DNA of 64,000 bases from an uncultured Erysipelotrichaceae bacterium (GCA_902764145.1 CACWUS010000001.1:106910-170909); one strand, 5' to 3'; counted from the first letter of the stretch, positions 16,634 to 25,435 are shown. Numbers and translations are program-made. Notes: generated by a model not told the origin, from the sequence alone.

Positions 16634-17914
16634 ATGAAAAGAAACAGTAAAATGTTACTAGATGTTAATGACAGGCCACCGATACTAAAATGGTTGCTTT
16701 TATCTATGCAACATGTATTTGCTATGTTTGGGGCAACTATTCTAGTACCTATTCTTGTTAATGGAGCTGCAGGAAGTGAAGTTTTATCAATACCAGTTGC
16801 ATTAGTATCTTCTGGTATAGGAACACTTATTTATATTGTTTGTACTAGAGGAAAAAGTCCAGTATATTTAGGTAGTTCATTTGCTTTTATAACACCTATG
16901 ATAGTAGGCTTTGCATCTGCTGGTAAAGCTGGTGTGTTTTCTGGAATCATGGCAGTTGGTCTTGTATATGTACTTGTTGCATTAATAGTAAAAGCTGCAG
17001 GTAAAAAATGGCTTAATAAATTATTACCACCAATAGTAGTTGGACCAATGATTATGATAATTGGTTTATCACTTGCACCAACAGCAGTTAGTGAAATTGG
17101 ATTAAATGAAGCAAGTGTACCATGGAAAAATGTAGTTGTTGCATTAGTTTCATTTTTAACTACTGCAATACTTGCTGTAAGAGGAAAAGGATTTTTTAAA
17201 GTAATACCATTTTTAATAGGTATGATTGCAGGATATATTACTTCAATGATTTTAGGAATAGTTGATTTTAGCGCAATAACTAGTGCTAAAATAATAAGTA
17301 CACCTGCATTTTATGTACCATTTGTTCATTATAAGTTAAGCGCTAAAGCATTATTAACAATTGTTCCAATAGCACTTGTTACTATGGCAGAACATATTGG
17401 AGATCATAAAGTATTAGGTTCTATTATAGATAAAGACTTAATTGAAGATCCTGGGCTTGATAGAACACTAATGGGAGATGGATTTGCAACATTTGCAGCT
17501 GGATTAATTGGAGGACCTGCCAACACAACTTATGGTGAAAATACATCTGTAGTTGGTATGACAAAAGTAGCATCTGTTTGGGTAACAGGACTTGCTGCAG
17601 TAATAGCAATTATATTTGGATTCTTAGGTCAATTATCAGCAATTATATCATCAATTCCAAATGCTGTACTAGGTGGAGTTGCAATTCTTCTTTATGGATT
17701 TATTTCAGTAAATGGTCTTAAAATATTAATACAGAATCAAGTTGATTTTGGAAATACTAAAAATGTAATTGTAGCTGCTTCAATGTTAGTATTAGGATTA
17801 GGTGGAGCTGCAATTTCAATTATAACTAAAAATGTAAATGTATCAATTTCAGGAATGTCACTTGCAGCTATAATTGGTATATTATTAAATCTTTTAGTAC
17901 CGGAGGAAAAATAA
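16634..17914 (+). CDS. uraA: Uracil permease
   Basis: 426 aa, ATG with a strong AAGGAGG. Nucleobase-ascorbate/UraA family: 14 hydrophobic segments, [21 protein letters not shown] at the start (the QH motif of TM1), AEHIGDH in TM8 carrying the substrate-binding Glu, and [19 protein letters not shown] (TM10 signature). Imports uracil with a proton. Overlaps the upp start by 1 nt, so uptake is coupled to conversion of uracil to UMP, which is why uracil rather than xanthine is the likely substrate. Controlled by the leader attenuator upstream. Confidence 0.93.
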   Translation: MKRNSKMLLDVNDRPPILKWLLLSMQHVFAMFGATILVPILVNGAAGSEVLSIPVALVSSGIGTLIYIVCTRGKSPVYLGSSFAFITPMIVGFASAGKAGVFSGIMAVGLVYVLVALIVKAAGKKWLNKLLPPIVVGPMIMIIGLSLAPTAVSEIGLNEASVPWKNVVVALVSFLTTAILAVRGKGFFKVIPFLIGMIAGYITSMILGIVDFSAITSAKIISTPAFYVPFVHYKLSAKALLTIVPIALVTMAEHIGDHKVLGSIIDKDLIEDPGLDRTLMGDGFATFAAGLIGGPANTTYGENTSVVGMTKVASVWVTGLAAVIAIIFGFLGQLSAIISSIPNAVLGGVAILLYGFISVNGLKILIQNQVDFGNTKNVIVAASMLVLGLGGAAISIITKNVNVSISGMSLAAIIGILLNLLVPEEK

Positions 17915-18540
17915 TGAAAGAAATTGTTTTAAATCATCCATTAATAACGCATAAATTAGCAATTTTAAGAGATAAAAATACTGGTACAAAAGAATTTAGA
18001 GAATTAATAAGTGAAATATCTATATTACTATGCTATGAAGCTACAAAGGATGCTAAGTTACATAGTGCAGAAATAGAAACACCTTTAGAAAAATATAAAA
18101 CAAAGAAATTAAATGAAGATGACTATGCATTTGTTCCAATATTAAGAGCAGGAATGAGCATGGTAGAAGGAATAATTAAAGTTATACCAAATGCAAAAAT
18201 AGGACATATAGGTTTGTATAGAAATGAAGAAACTTTGGAACCTGTGGAGTATTATTATAAAATGCCAGAAAACATAAAAAAAAGGCAAGTATTTATACTA
18301 GATCCTATGCTTGCAACTGGAGGAAGTGCTATAGCTACTATTGATAGATTAAAGAAAGATGGAGTAAAAAATATTAAATTCTTGTGTGTAATAGCTGCTC
18401 CAGATGGAGTAAAAGCAGTTCAATCAAAGCACCCTGATGTTCAAATATATTGTGCTTCAGTTGATAGAAAATTGAATGATGTAGGATATATTCTACCAGG
18501 CCTGGGTGATGCTGGAGATAGAGTGTATGGTACAAAATAA
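17914..18540 (+). CDS. upp: Uracil phosphoribosyltransferase
   Basis: 208 aa, full length. Converts uracil and PRPP to UMP in the cytoplasm. Motifs: [11 protein letters not shown], the PRPP-binding loop [13 protein letters not shown] (approx. 125-137) and C-terminal [13 protein letters not shown], the uracil-binding flap. Starts in the uraA stop codon (TAATG). Ends in a clear terminator. Confidence 0.97.
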   Translation: MKEIVLNHPLITHKLAILRDKNTGTKEFRELISEISILLCYEATKDAKLHSAEIETPLEKYKTKKLNEDDYAFVPILRAGMSMVEGIIKVIPNAKIGHIGLYRNEETLEPVEYYYKMPENIKKRQVFILDPMLATGGSAIATIDRLKKDGVKNIKFLCVIAAPDGVKAVQSKHPDVQIYCASVDRKLNDVGYILPGLGDAGDRVYGTK

Positions 18541-18562
18541 GCAGTAATTTTACTGCTTTTTA
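18540..18562 (+). terminator. Intrinsic terminator of uraA-upp
   Basis: AGCAGTA (18540-18546), ATTT loop, TACTGCT (18551-18557), T tract; stop codon at the base of the stem. Confidence 0.9.
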
Positions 18563-18582
18563 TATTTATCTAATAATTTTTA

Positions 18583-18591
18583 TGCTATAAT
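18583..18591 (+). promoter_or_regulatory. Extended -10 element 7 nt before an ATG (leaderless candidate)
   Basis: TGcTATAAT at 18583-18591; the PAP2 gene ATG begins at 18599 and no Shine-Dalgarno sequence lies between. Transcription would start at or one base from the A of the ATG. Confidence 0.55.
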
Positions 18592-18598
18592 TAATCAT

Positions 18599-19228
18599 AT
18601 GATAAAGAAAATAATAAAAGAAAATTATTATTATATATTTGTAATATTATTTTTATTAATAATATTATCTATAATTATGAATTTATCTGTACTAGATAGT
18701 ATAGCAACTTTTGATTATAAATTTATTAGTTTTATAAATGAATATAGTAGTGATAAATTAAGTTTATTATTTAAGTTTGTTACTAATTTTGGTGATTTTT
18801 ATATACCAGTATTTATACTGTTTTGTATTTTAATTTTCGTTAAAAATAAATGGTATTTTTATATTGAAGCAGCATCATACATGTTTTCTGGTATCATTAC
18901 TTATATTGCAAAATTACTAGCATCTAGACCAAGACCACTTGAAGCTTTAATAGAAATACCTAGTAGTTTCAGTTTTCCTAGTGGACATACATTAACATCT
19001 ATTGTGTTTTATGGATTATTATTTTACTTAGTAAGTATACATTCTAGTAAGACAACTAAAATAGTTGGTTTTATATTATCACTTATAATAATATCTATTG
19101 TTGCAATATCTAGGATATATTTAGGAGTACATTATTTTACTGATGTAGTAGGTGGTTTTATTCTTGGTATACCATGTTTAATGATGATAATAAACATTAT
19201 TGAGAAGAATTTTAAGGAGAAGTTATGA
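18599..19228 (+). CDS. PAP2-family phosphatase
   Basis: 209 aa, about six transmembrane helices. The three phosphatase motifs are complete: KLLASRPRP (approx. 104-112), FPSGH (catalytic-pair His ~129) and SRIYLGVHYFTD (approx. 170-181). PAP2 membrane enzymes dephosphorylate phosphatidic acid, phosphatidylglycerol phosphate or undecaprenyl pyrophosphate; the substrate is not decidable here. Overlaps the patatin gene by 4 nt, suggesting a lipid-linked role. No ribosome site precedes the ATG. Confidence 0.88.
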   Translation: MIKKIIKENYYYIFVILFLLIILSIIMNLSVLDSIATFDYKFISFINEYSSDKLSLLFKFVTNFGDFYIPVFILFCILIFVKNKWYFYIEAASYMFSGIITYIAKLLASRPRPLEALIEIPSSFSFPSGHTLTSIVFYGLLFYLVSIHSSKTTKIVGFILSLIIISIVAISRIYLGVHYFTDVVGGFILGIPCLMMIINIIEKNFKEKL

Positions 19229-20286
19229 AAGCATTATTATTTGAAGGTGGGGGAGCTAAAGGAGCTTATGAAGCAGGTGCAGTTAAGGCATTAAATAAGA
19301 AAAAAATTTATTTTGATGGTGTAGGTGGAACATCAATTGGAGCTTTTAATGCTGCCTTTTATGCACAAAAAAATTTTAATGGAATGTACAAACTATGGCT
19401 AAGTGTTGATAGTCAAGAGTTATTTGGTATTGAACCTAAATTATTATTAGATTTTCAAAATAGAAATGTAACAATAGATAATATAAAAAAAGGATTAACT
19501 ACTGTTGGCAAAATTATTAAAAATAAGGGTATTGATACTGAAAATATAATGAAATTTTTGAAAAAATATGTTAAGGAAGATAGAATTAGAAGAAGTAAAA
19601 TTGATTATGCTTTAAATACATATTCCTTGAGTGATAGAAAACCAGTTGAAGTATTTAAAAAAGACATACCTGTTGGTAAGATGCATGAATATATATTATC
19701 TAGTGCTTATTTGCCTATATTTAAATTTGAAAGAATAATTGACGACAAATATTATGTTGATGGTGGTGTATATTCAAATTGCCCAATTGATTTGTTTGTT
19801 GAAGCAGGATATGATGAAATATATGTATTAAGAGCATGGCAAAATAAACTAAAATATAAAAATACAAAAAAAGCTAAAATACATATAATTGGCCCTAGAG
19901 AAGATTTGGGTTCTATTATGTTATTTGAAAAGCAAACAGCAGAATATAGATTTAATCTAGGATATTTTGATATGATTAAATATTTAGATAATCTAGATGG
20001 AAATAAATACTATTTTAAACATTATAGTGATGAATATTATGATAATTTATTTGATAAAAATACATTAAATAGAATGATTAAGATTCTAAATAAGGGAAAA
20101 AAACCAAAATCAAATAAAGATTTTATACTTAATGTAATAGAGAAGATATGCAGTGAATCTAAAATAGAAAGATTTAGAATCTATAATTTACCATACTTAA
20201 TTACAAGACTTAAGTATAGATATGCTGGTAATAGAAAAAATATTTACTATGACTTTATTAAAAATATAAAAGTAGAATTTGAATAA
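19225..20286 (+). CDS. Patatin-like phospholipase
   Basis: 353 aa. Oxyanion-hole GGGAKG (residues 8-13), nucleophile elbow GTSIG (Ser37) and the catalytic Asp in VDGGVYSN (Asp179) make up the Ser-Asp dyad of patatin lipases. The C-terminal ~110 residues are less conserved. No signal peptide, so it acts on the inner leaflet or intracellular lipids. Start codon overlaps the PAP2 stop (ATGA), so the two are translated together and may form a lipid-turnover pair. Confidence 0.9.
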   Translation: MKALLFEGGGAKGAYEAGAVKALNKKKIYFDGVGGTSIGAFNAAFYAQKNFNGMYKLWLSVDSQELFGIEPKLLLDFQNRNVTIDNIKKGLTTVGKIIKNKGIDTENIMKFLKKYVKEDRIRRSKIDYALNTYSLSDRKPVEVFKKDIPVGKMHEYILSSAYLPIFKFERIIDDKYYVDGGVYSNCPIDLFVEAGYDEIYVLRAWQNKLKYKNTKKAKIHIIGPREDLGSIMLFEKQTAEYRFNLGYFDMIKYLDNLDGNKYYFKHYSDEYYDNLFDKNTLNRMIKILNKGKKPKSNKDFILNVIEKICSESKIERFRIYNLPYLITRLKYRYAGNRKNIYYDFIKNIKVEFE

Positions 20287-20298
20287 TTCTACTTTTTA
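20271..20298 (+). terminator. Intrinsic terminator after patatin
   Basis: AGTAGAATT (20271-20279), 5-nt loop, AATTCTACT (20285-20293), T run. Confidence 0.9.
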
Positions 20299-20309
20299 TT
20301 AATATTTGC

Positions 20310-20337
20310 TTGAAAAAATAATATAATGTGTTAAAAT
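20310..20337 (+). promoter_or_regulatory. Promoter of tRNA-Gly
   Basis: TTGAAA (20310-20315), 16-bp spacer, TAAAAT (20332-20337) preceded by TGt; 12 bp before the tRNA. Confidence 0.65.
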
Positions 20338-20349
20338 ATTATTACTGAT

Positions 20350-20424
20350 GCAGGTGTAGTACAACGGCTAGTACGTGGCCTTGCCAAGGCTGAGGCGAGG
20401 GTTCGACTCCCTTCACTTGCTCCA
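20350..20424 (+). tRNA. tRNA-Gly (GCC)
   Basis: Acceptor GCAGGTG (20350-20356) pairs with CACTTGC (20414-20420) with one G-T. The anticodon loop TTGCCAA gives GCC. T arm GGTTCGACTCC; discriminator T; CCA encoded at 20422-20424. Confidence 0.97.
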
Positions 20425-20454
20425 TTGACGAATCTGTTCGAACTTTTCGAACTT
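20419..20454 (+). repeat. Copy A of a hairpin element downstream of tRNA-Gly
   Basis: Begins with the last six bases of tRNA-Gly (GCTCCA) and shares 29 of 36 positions with 21115-21150. Contains a perfect hairpin: GTTCGAA (20436-20442), CTT loop, TTCGAAC (20446-20452). Differences from copy B inside the stem are compensatory. Followed by a terminator. Confidence 0.75.
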
Positions 20455-20464
20455 AATATAAATT

Positions 20465-20491
20465 TCAGTCTGAAATACGGCTGATTTTTTT
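20465..20491 (+). terminator. Terminator of the tRNA-Gly transcript
   Basis: TCAGTC (20465-20470), 8-nt loop, GGCTGA (20479-20484; one T-G pair), seven T. Confidence 0.75.
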
Positions 20492-20498
20492 ACTATAT

Positions 20499-20545
20499 AA
20501 AAAATCCCCAATGGTTATTTTGATACTCGTGTCAAAATACCTAGG
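20499..20545 (-). terminator. Long terminator hairpin of the Nudix gene
   Basis: CCCC (20506-20509) pairs with GGGG; inside, GG-T-ATTTTGA pairs with TCAAAATACC, with two small bulges. On the minus strand it ends GGGGATTTTTTA, an intrinsic terminator for the Nudix gene. Confidence 0.75.
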
Positions 20546-20578
20546 GGGTTAAATATTTTGTCGTTTTGTCAAAATTTA

Positions 20579-21055
20579 CTAAGCATTTTCTTTTATACTT
20601 TTAATTAAAAATTTACAGCTTTCAGTAACTAATTCTGAAGTTATTGCATCTTCATATGTAAAAAATTGATAACCTAGACATTTTTCAGGTTCCATAATTT
20701 TTATTTTACCTTGAATATATTTTCCTAAATATATAATAAAAATCCAATTAATATCATTTTTATAACAATGATAAATTCCAATTGAATTACTTATATCTAT
20801 AATGGCATCGCTACCAATTTCTTCTTTTAATTCACGTATAATTGCACTTTTAAAAGTTGCATCAGTATCATCAAATTTGCCGCCAACATCTTCAAACAAT
20901 CCATTTTCATCGCGTGATTTAACTCCTCTTTGTTGCAATAATATTTTTCCTTCATTATTCTCAATATGGATTATAACTCCTATTTTTTGATTATTATATT
21001 GAAATTTATTAATATCTTCTATTGTTGCTTCATGATTTAATTTATAAAAATTCAT
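20579..21055 (-). CDS. Nudix hydrolase
   Basis: 158 aa from ATG 21055, using GGTGAT (21061-21066) as ribosome site; ATG 21061 and GTG 21064 overlap that site. The Nudix box spans residues ~58-81: GGKFDDTDATFKSA then IIRELKEEIG. The second half (REL.EE.G) is canonical; the first half has Asp where the family has Glu and one extra residue, so it is slightly degenerate. The family hydrolyses nucleoside diphosphates linked to another moiety (dNTPs, ADP-ribose, caps); substrate unknown. It lies alone on the minus strand between the two copies of a hairpin element. Confidence 0.85.
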   Translation of the reverse strand: MNFYKLNHEATIEDINKFQYNNQKIGVIIHIENNEGKILLQQRGVKSRDENGLFEDVGGKFDDTDATFKSAIIRELKEEIGSDAIIDISNSIGIYHCYKNDINWIFIIYLGKYIQGKIKIMEPEKCLGYQFFTYEDAITSELVTESCKFLIKSIKENA

Positions 21056-21114
21056 ATTCATCACCGCTTATATTATAGTTAATATATTTAAAGTTGTAAA
21101 TATCTACGGCAACC

Positions 21115-21150
21115 GCTCCATAGTGAAATCTGCTCGAACTTTTCGAGTTT
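21115..21150 (+). repeat. Copy B of the hairpin element, without a tRNA gene
   Basis: Starts with GCTCCA like a tRNA 3' end, but the bases upstream (21065-21114) do not fold as a tRNA. Hairpin CTCGAA (21133-21138), CTT loop, TTCGAG (21142-21147), extended by a G-T pair. Relative to copy A, T to C and A to G changes keep the outer pair. Followed by its own terminator. Confidence 0.7.
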
Positions 21151-21158
21151 TGATAAAT

Positions 21159-21187
21159 AACTAATCCAGAAACGGATTAGTTTTTTT
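21159..21187 (+). terminator. Orphan plus-strand terminator after copy B
   Basis: CTAATCC (21161-21167), AGAAAC loop, GGATTAG (21174-21180), seven T. No plus-strand gene lies before it, so it implies a small RNA or a lost gene. Confidence 0.85.
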
Positions 21188-21309
21188 GTGATAAGATACA
21201 AACTTTATCTAATACACTAGTTAATACTTATGAACAATTAAAAGACAAAAATAATATGTAGATTTTTGAAGTTTATTGTGATATATTATAGACATAAAGG
21301 AGAGTTGTT

Positions 21310-22089
21310 ATGGCAAAGAAGGAAAGAAATATTATTGAAGTTGCTGAAAAAAATGAAAGCAACAAAAAAATTGGTGTTGATTCAAAAGGCAAGCTTGTTG
21401 AAGTAAAAGAAACACCAAAAGAAGGTGCTAAAACTAAGAGAATAATAGCTATTTGCTTATGGTTAGTTGGTATTTTCTTTGAAGTAGTAGCTATACTAAG
21501 ATTGAAGGGAACTATTGATTGGATACCAAGTATGAGTGAAACAGTATTCTTAATTGTTTGCTTAGTACTAGATTGTATTGCTGTTCTTATTGGTTCTCAA
21601 TTCTGGAAGAAAGCAAATCATATTGATCCTGCTAGTGAAAAGAACCCAACTAAGTTCTGGATTCAAAATAACTTAGGATCAATCATATCAGTTATCGCAT
21701 TTTTACCAATTATCATTTTTGTTCTAACTGATAAAGATATGGATAAGAAAAATAAGACTATTGTTTCAGTTGTAGCAATTGTAGCTTTATTAGTTGCTGG
21801 TATAGGTAGTTATGATTTTAATCCAGTATCTATGGAACAAGTTGAAAAAGCACAACAAGAAGTTTTAGCAACAGGAAATTATGATGTTAATGAAGATGGA
21901 GAAGCTATTGTTTATTGGGCTGAACATAGTAAGAAGTACCATGTAGATAAAGATTGTCCTGCATTACAAAATAGTGAAAATGTATATTTTGGAACTGTTA
22001 AAGCTGCTTATGAAAAAGGTTTAACTGAACCTTGTAGAAGATGTATTCATGAACTTGAAGAAGAGCATACTGAAGAGGAAAAACAATAA
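21310..22089 (+). CDS. Membrane protein with C-terminal HxnC..CxxC metal-binding domain
   Basis: 259 aa, ATG with AGGAGAG. Charged N-terminus (~45 residues), four transmembrane helices (approx. 46-64, 76-95, 123-141, 150-168), then a linker and a compact C-terminal domain: YHVDKDCPALQNS followed by EPCRRCIHEL. The Cys and CxxC with adjacent His are spaced as in the Ada-type/thermonuclease-associated zinc domains found at the ends of many Gram-positive envelope proteins. The domain would face the cytoplasm if all four helices span. Role unknown. Overlaps the next gene by 1 nt. Confidence 0.7.
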   Translation: MAKKERNIIEVAEKNESNKKIGVDSKGKLVEVKETPKEGAKTKRIIAICLWLVGIFFEVVAILRLKGTIDWIPSMSETVFLIVCLVLDCIAVLIGSQFWKKANHIDPASEKNPTKFWIQNNLGSIISVIAFLPIIIFVLTDKDMDKKNKTIVSVVAIVALLVAGIGSYDFNPVSMEQVEKAQQEVLATGNYDVNEDGEAIVYWAEHSKKYHVDKDCPALQNSENVYFGTVKAAYEKGLTEPCRRCIHELEEEHTEEEKQ

Positions 22090-22364
22090 TGGCTAAGTTG
22101 GTTGAAGTTAAAGAAGAGAAAAAGACTAAATCTAAATCTAAAAGTAAAATTGATTTAGGCAAAATTAAAAAGATTATCGATGACAATCCTGAAGCAGTAA
22201 GAAAAATTAAAGAAGGTGTTACTGATATAATAACTAGTAAAGTTATTGGTAGTAAGACAAGTAAAAAAGGTACTAAGAAATCTACAAAAAGTACTAAAAA
22301 ATCGAGTAATAATGATGGATTATCAAAGGTAATGGATTTAGCAGGGACATTATTAAAAAAATAA
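22089..22364 (+). CDS. Lys/Ser-rich small basic protein
   Basis: 91 aa starting in the preceding stop codon (TAATG). Very basic: KKTKSKSKSKIDLGKIKK near the N-terminus and KTSKKGTKKSTKSTKKSS near residue 58-75, around a helix EAVRKIKEGVTDIITSKV. No membrane segment. Composition resembles histone-H1-like or nucleic-acid-binding proteins, but no family is recognised. The shared start region VEVKE occurs also in the partner upstream (LVEVKETPK), hinting at a common origin of the N-termini. Confidence 0.65.
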   Translation: MAKLVEVKEEKKTKSKSKSKIDLGKIKKIIDDNPEAVRKIKEGVTDIITSKVIGSKTSKKGTKKSTKSTKKSSNNDGLSKVMDLAGTLLKK

Positions 22365-22387
22365 AACTTATGAGTTTCATAAGTTTT
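22363..22387. terminator. Bidirectional terminator
   Basis: AAAACTTATGA (22363-22373), GTT loop, TCATAAGTTTT (22377-22387); T run on each strand. Serves the basic protein gene and the convergent 137-aa gene. Confidence 0.9.
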
Positions 22388-22790
22388 TTGTTTGTTTATT
22401 TTCAATTGCATTTTTAAGAGCTATATAGTACTGTCCAAGTGTCATACTGATATACTCTATATCTTTTTGTAATCTTTCCTTACTAAAGTAATTTAATTTA
22501 ATAGTATTTAGAAATGATTTGAAATCATTATTGACTATTCCTTTTTGATTTATGTAGAAATCAGTCATTAATGATATGGCTTTTGATGTCATTGTATTTT
22601 CTTGGAAGTTATCTTCTTGAATTGTGTAACAAATATTTACTAATCTAAAAAATAGATTATTATCTTGAGTTTCATCCATAGCACTTAAATAATAAAGCAT
22701 TGATTTGTAATATTCACAAGCATTGTTTAATACTTGGATATCTTCAGAATTCATAAATGTGTTATCTAATAACTTTAATTTGTAATTCAT
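22377..22790 (-). CDS. Helical cytoplasmic protein, unknown
   Basis: 137 aa, ATG with GGGGAGG. Predicted mainly alpha-helical with no membrane segment: helices around VLNNACEYYKSMLYYLSAMD, FFRLVNICYTIQED and YISMTLGQYYIALKNAIEN. No motif recognised. It follows the ppGpp-hydrolase-like gene by 35 nt on the same strand, so they may be co-transcribed. Confidence 0.6.
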   Translation of the reverse strand: MNYKLKLLDNTFMNSEDIQVLNNACEYYKSMLYYLSAMDETQDNNLFFRLVNICYTIQEDNFQENTMTSKAISLMTDFYINQKGIVNNDFKSFLNTIKLNYFSKERLQKDIEYISMTLGQYYIALKNAIENKQTKNL

Positions 22791-22825
22791 AAATACCTCC
22801 CCTGATAAGTAGTTATTATATCATA

Positions 22826-23350
22826 TTAATTGTAATATTCTAATTTTTTTTCGATTTCTTTTATTATTTTTATATGTGTATTTGATAATTCTCTGTTATC
22901 TTTTAAATATTTTATTATATCTATTGTTTCTTCTTTATACTTTTCTATGAATTCTTTTGAGCAATTTTTCATATCTATTACATTATCTAATCTATCGCAA
23001 AGTTTTATTACTAGTGCCCAACTACTCATATTTTTTAATTTGATTTGAAGATATCTTTTTTTACCTAATTCATTTTTCATATCTTCATCTGTTGTTAATT
23101 CTAAAACTATGCTTGCAACTCCTGGTCCAAATTCATGAACAATATCATAGTATGTTGCATTTGTATCTTCGATGGTATCGTGTAGATAAGCCGCCTCTAT
23201 TAGCATATCTAACTCACTTGATTCTTTAAATTGTCTTACATAATTTGCTACATTTATGGGATGAACAATATAATCTTTTCCATCTTTTCTGTATTGCCCT
23301 TTATGCATTCTAGTGGCATACTCTTTTGCTTTTTCTATTTTACTTTTCAT
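22826..23350 (-). CDS. Single-domain HD (p)ppGpp-hydrolase-like protein
   Basis: 174 aa, ATG with GGAG. RelA/SpoT-type HD hydrolase layout without a synthetase domain: KAKEYATRMHKGQYRKDGKDY with VHP, then AAYLHDTIEDTNAT (HD metal dyad and the ED pair) and VIKLCDRLDNVIDM (final Asp). This matches small alarmone hydrolases (MESH1-like) that cleave (p)ppGpp or NADPH phosphate. Cytoplasmic. The assignment to alarmone hydrolysis is by motif; a different nucleotide substrate is possible. Confidence 0.85.
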   Translation of the reverse strand: MKSKIEKAKEYATRMHKGQYRKDGKDYIVHPINVANYVRQFKESSELDMLIEAAYLHDTIEDTNATYYDIVHEFGPGVASIVLELTTDEDMKNELGKKRYLQIKLKNMSSWALVIKLCDRLDNVIDMKNCSKEFIEKYKEETIDIIKYLKDNRELSNTHIKIIKEIEKKLEYYN

Positions 23351-23429
23351 ATTTTTCTCCTATATTGATTATAGCATATATTTAAAAATAATTTAAAATG
23401 TGATAAAATTAATGTAATGAGGTGAAGAT

Positions 23430-24854
23430 ATGAGCGGATTATTAATATTTATATTGCTTTTAGCTTTATGGCATGTAGTTTTATTTTTTGGACACAGTTT
23501 GGGAATTTCAGTAATTTTATTTATGGTTCCATTGATAGCATTTATTTATTATTTTTTAAGTAAGAATAATAAGATTAAGAATTGGCATGGACTTTTATTA
23601 AGTGTACCTATAATAATTCTTTCTTTGCATTATTTACTATTTAATAATAATACATTTAATGTCTTGAATTATATTGTTATATTATTCTTATTATTATTGA
23701 TGTATGTATTAACTGTTAAACCAACTTATAATTTTAAGGAAATATTATTTGATTTTGCAAAGTTTGTTTATAAGCCATTTATATATATAGGTGAATTTTA
23801 TAAAGAGCATCTTAAAAAATTTTTTAAGGGAATTAAAATATCCGATAATGGCAAAAGACTTATTAAAACTTTATTGATAATTTTACCAATTGTAATAATT
23901 GTTTTATTGCTTTTATCAAATGCTGATCCAAATTTTAAAAATTTATTTAAAATAGTCATTGATTTTATAACTGATATATTAAAATTTGAGTTTATAGACA
24001 AGTTACTTGGTAAGATATTTATGTTTATTGTAATGATTTTTGTAATAGGCACAAGTACTATGTATTTAATCAAAGATTATGGTAAAGAAAGTTATAAAGT
24101 AAAAGAAAGAAAGAACAAAGATATCTATACCATTAAGGTTTTAGTAACTGTTTTAAATATTATATATATTATATTTGATATTATTCAAATCAAATCTTTG
24201 TTTATTCATAGTTCTAGCAGTTATATTAATTATGCGAGTTATGCAAGAAGTGGTTTTTTCGAATTGATGGTTGTATCTTTAATTAATATGACTATAATTC
24301 TTATTTCTAAAAATTATAAAACTGATAAAAAGAATACTAAATATATGAATATTATGAGTATTTTAATGTTATTTTTAACACTAATAATAATAGTGTCATC
24401 ATTTATAAGAATGCATTTGTATGAAGTTGCTTATGGATATACTGTATTAAGATTGTTAGTTGATGTTGTTTTAATAACTGAGGTGTTATTAATGATTCCA
24501 ACTGTTATGTATATTATTAATTCTGAATTTAATATAAGTAAAGCATTTTTAATAATTATTATATGTGTATATTGTTGTGTTAATTATATTAATATTGATT
24601 GTTTCATAGCAAATAAAAACATTAATAGGTATAATAATGGAAGTAAACTTGATATAGAATATTTAGAAACATATACAACTGATAATATTCCAATATTAAT
24701 TAACTTATATAATAGTACTGATGATAATAAAATTAAAAGTGAATTGTTAGATTATTTTGAAGTGATTAGAGATACTAATAAAATAAATAGTTGGGAAGAG
24801 TTTAACATTTCTAAATATAGAACTATTAAACAATTAGAAAAATTAGGACTGTAG
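23430..24854 (+). CDS. DUF4173/DUF4153-like polytopic membrane protein
   Basis: 474 aa, ATG with GAGGTGA. About eleven transmembrane helices arranged in two blocks around a loop at residues ~110-150, then a short soluble tail of ~75 residues. Central features (LLLLSNADPNF, and RMHLYEVAYGYTVLRLLVDVV near residue 330-350) are those of the DUF4173 family, whose function is not known; members often lie near signalling genes. Single transcription unit with its own terminator. Confidence 0.75.
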   Translation: MSGLLIFILLLALWHVVLFFGHSLGISVILFMVPLIAFIYYFLSKNNKIKNWHGLLLSVPIIILSLHYLLFNNNTFNVLNYIVILFLLLLMYVLTVKPTYNFKEILFDFAKFVYKPFIYIGEFYKEHLKKFFKGIKISDNGKRLIKTLLIILPIVIIVLLLLSNADPNFKNLFKIVIDFITDILKFEFIDKLLGKIFMFIVMIFVIGTSTMYLIKDYGKESYKVKERKNKDIYTIKVLVTVLNIIYIIFDIIQIKSLFIHSSSSYINYASYARSGFFELMVVSLINMTIILISKNYKTDKKNTKYMNIMSILMLFLTLIIIVSSFIRMHLYEVAYGYTVLRLLVDVVLITEVLLMIPTVMYIINSEFNISKAFLIIIICVYCCVNYINIDCFIANKNINRYNNGSKLDIEYLETYTTDNIPILINLYNSTDDNKIKSELLDYFEVIRDTNKINSWEEFNISKYRTIKQLEKLGL

Positions 24855-24866
24855 TAGTCCTTTTTT
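24845..24866 (+). terminator. Intrinsic terminator
   Basis: AGGACT (24845-24850), GTAGT loop, AGTCCT (24856-24861), T run; TAG stop in the loop. Confidence 0.9.
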
Positions 24867-24883
24867 GGTTATTAATTATATAT

Positions 24884-24914
24884 AAAAAGATATTCTATAT
24901 TGAATATCTTTTTA
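24884..24914 (-). terminator. Terminator of the minus-strand 125-aa gene
   Basis: AAAAAGATATTC (24884-24895) pairs with GAATATCTTTTT (24902-24913), 6-nt loop. Confidence 0.85.
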
Positions 24915-25289
24915 TAATTTCATTCCTTCTTCTTCAGGCAATGTCATTTTTCTAAACACTTCTTCATATATATAGTTGTTAGATACTATTTTTGTTAATG
25001 CACTACTTTTTCTAAAATATTCTTCTGAAATGGCTTGTCTATATTGTGGACTTTCTTTTGGATTATGACTTATTTTAGGAATTGGGCTTAATACTTTTGG
25101 TTCTTCTTTAAATGAGTCATATATATTTTTTAAAGATATTACTTCATTGAGAAGTTGAATAATACTATTTATTATTATATCTAGAGCACAATTATCAAAA
25201 TCAATACCTACTAGATATACTGAATTTGCTATATCTTCATTTGATAGTTTTTTTAAGTATTCTCTTATTTCCAATTCTTTATTATTCAT
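24912..25289 (-). CDS. Small cytoplasmic protein, unknown
   Basis: 125 aa, ATG with GGTGAT. Two helical halves separated by a Pro/Ser-rich linker (EEPKVLSPIPKISHNPKESP). No membrane segment or recognised motif. Stand-alone gene between two terminators. Confidence 0.55.
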   Translation of the reverse strand: MNNKELEIREYLKKLSNEDIANSVYLVGIDFDNCALDIIINSIIQLLNEVISLKNIYDSFKEEPKVLSPIPKISHNPKESPQYRQAISEEYFRKSSALTKIVSNNYIYEEVFRKMTLPEEEGMKL

Positions 25290-25435
25290 ATAATCACCAA
25301 TTAAATAATACCATAAAAATATATTATTTATTTATAATGTTTTATTTACTTTACATTATTTTTCATACTAATTATTTGATGTAATATATTTTAGTTATGT
25401 GCAATTTATGTTATACTTTATATAGTAGGTGAATT

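Noticed and set aside
20419..21187. T-box leader or transposon ends at the hairpin elements
   Set aside because: No T-box consensus or specifier stem; no terminal inverted repeats or transposase between the copies, only a Nudix gene.
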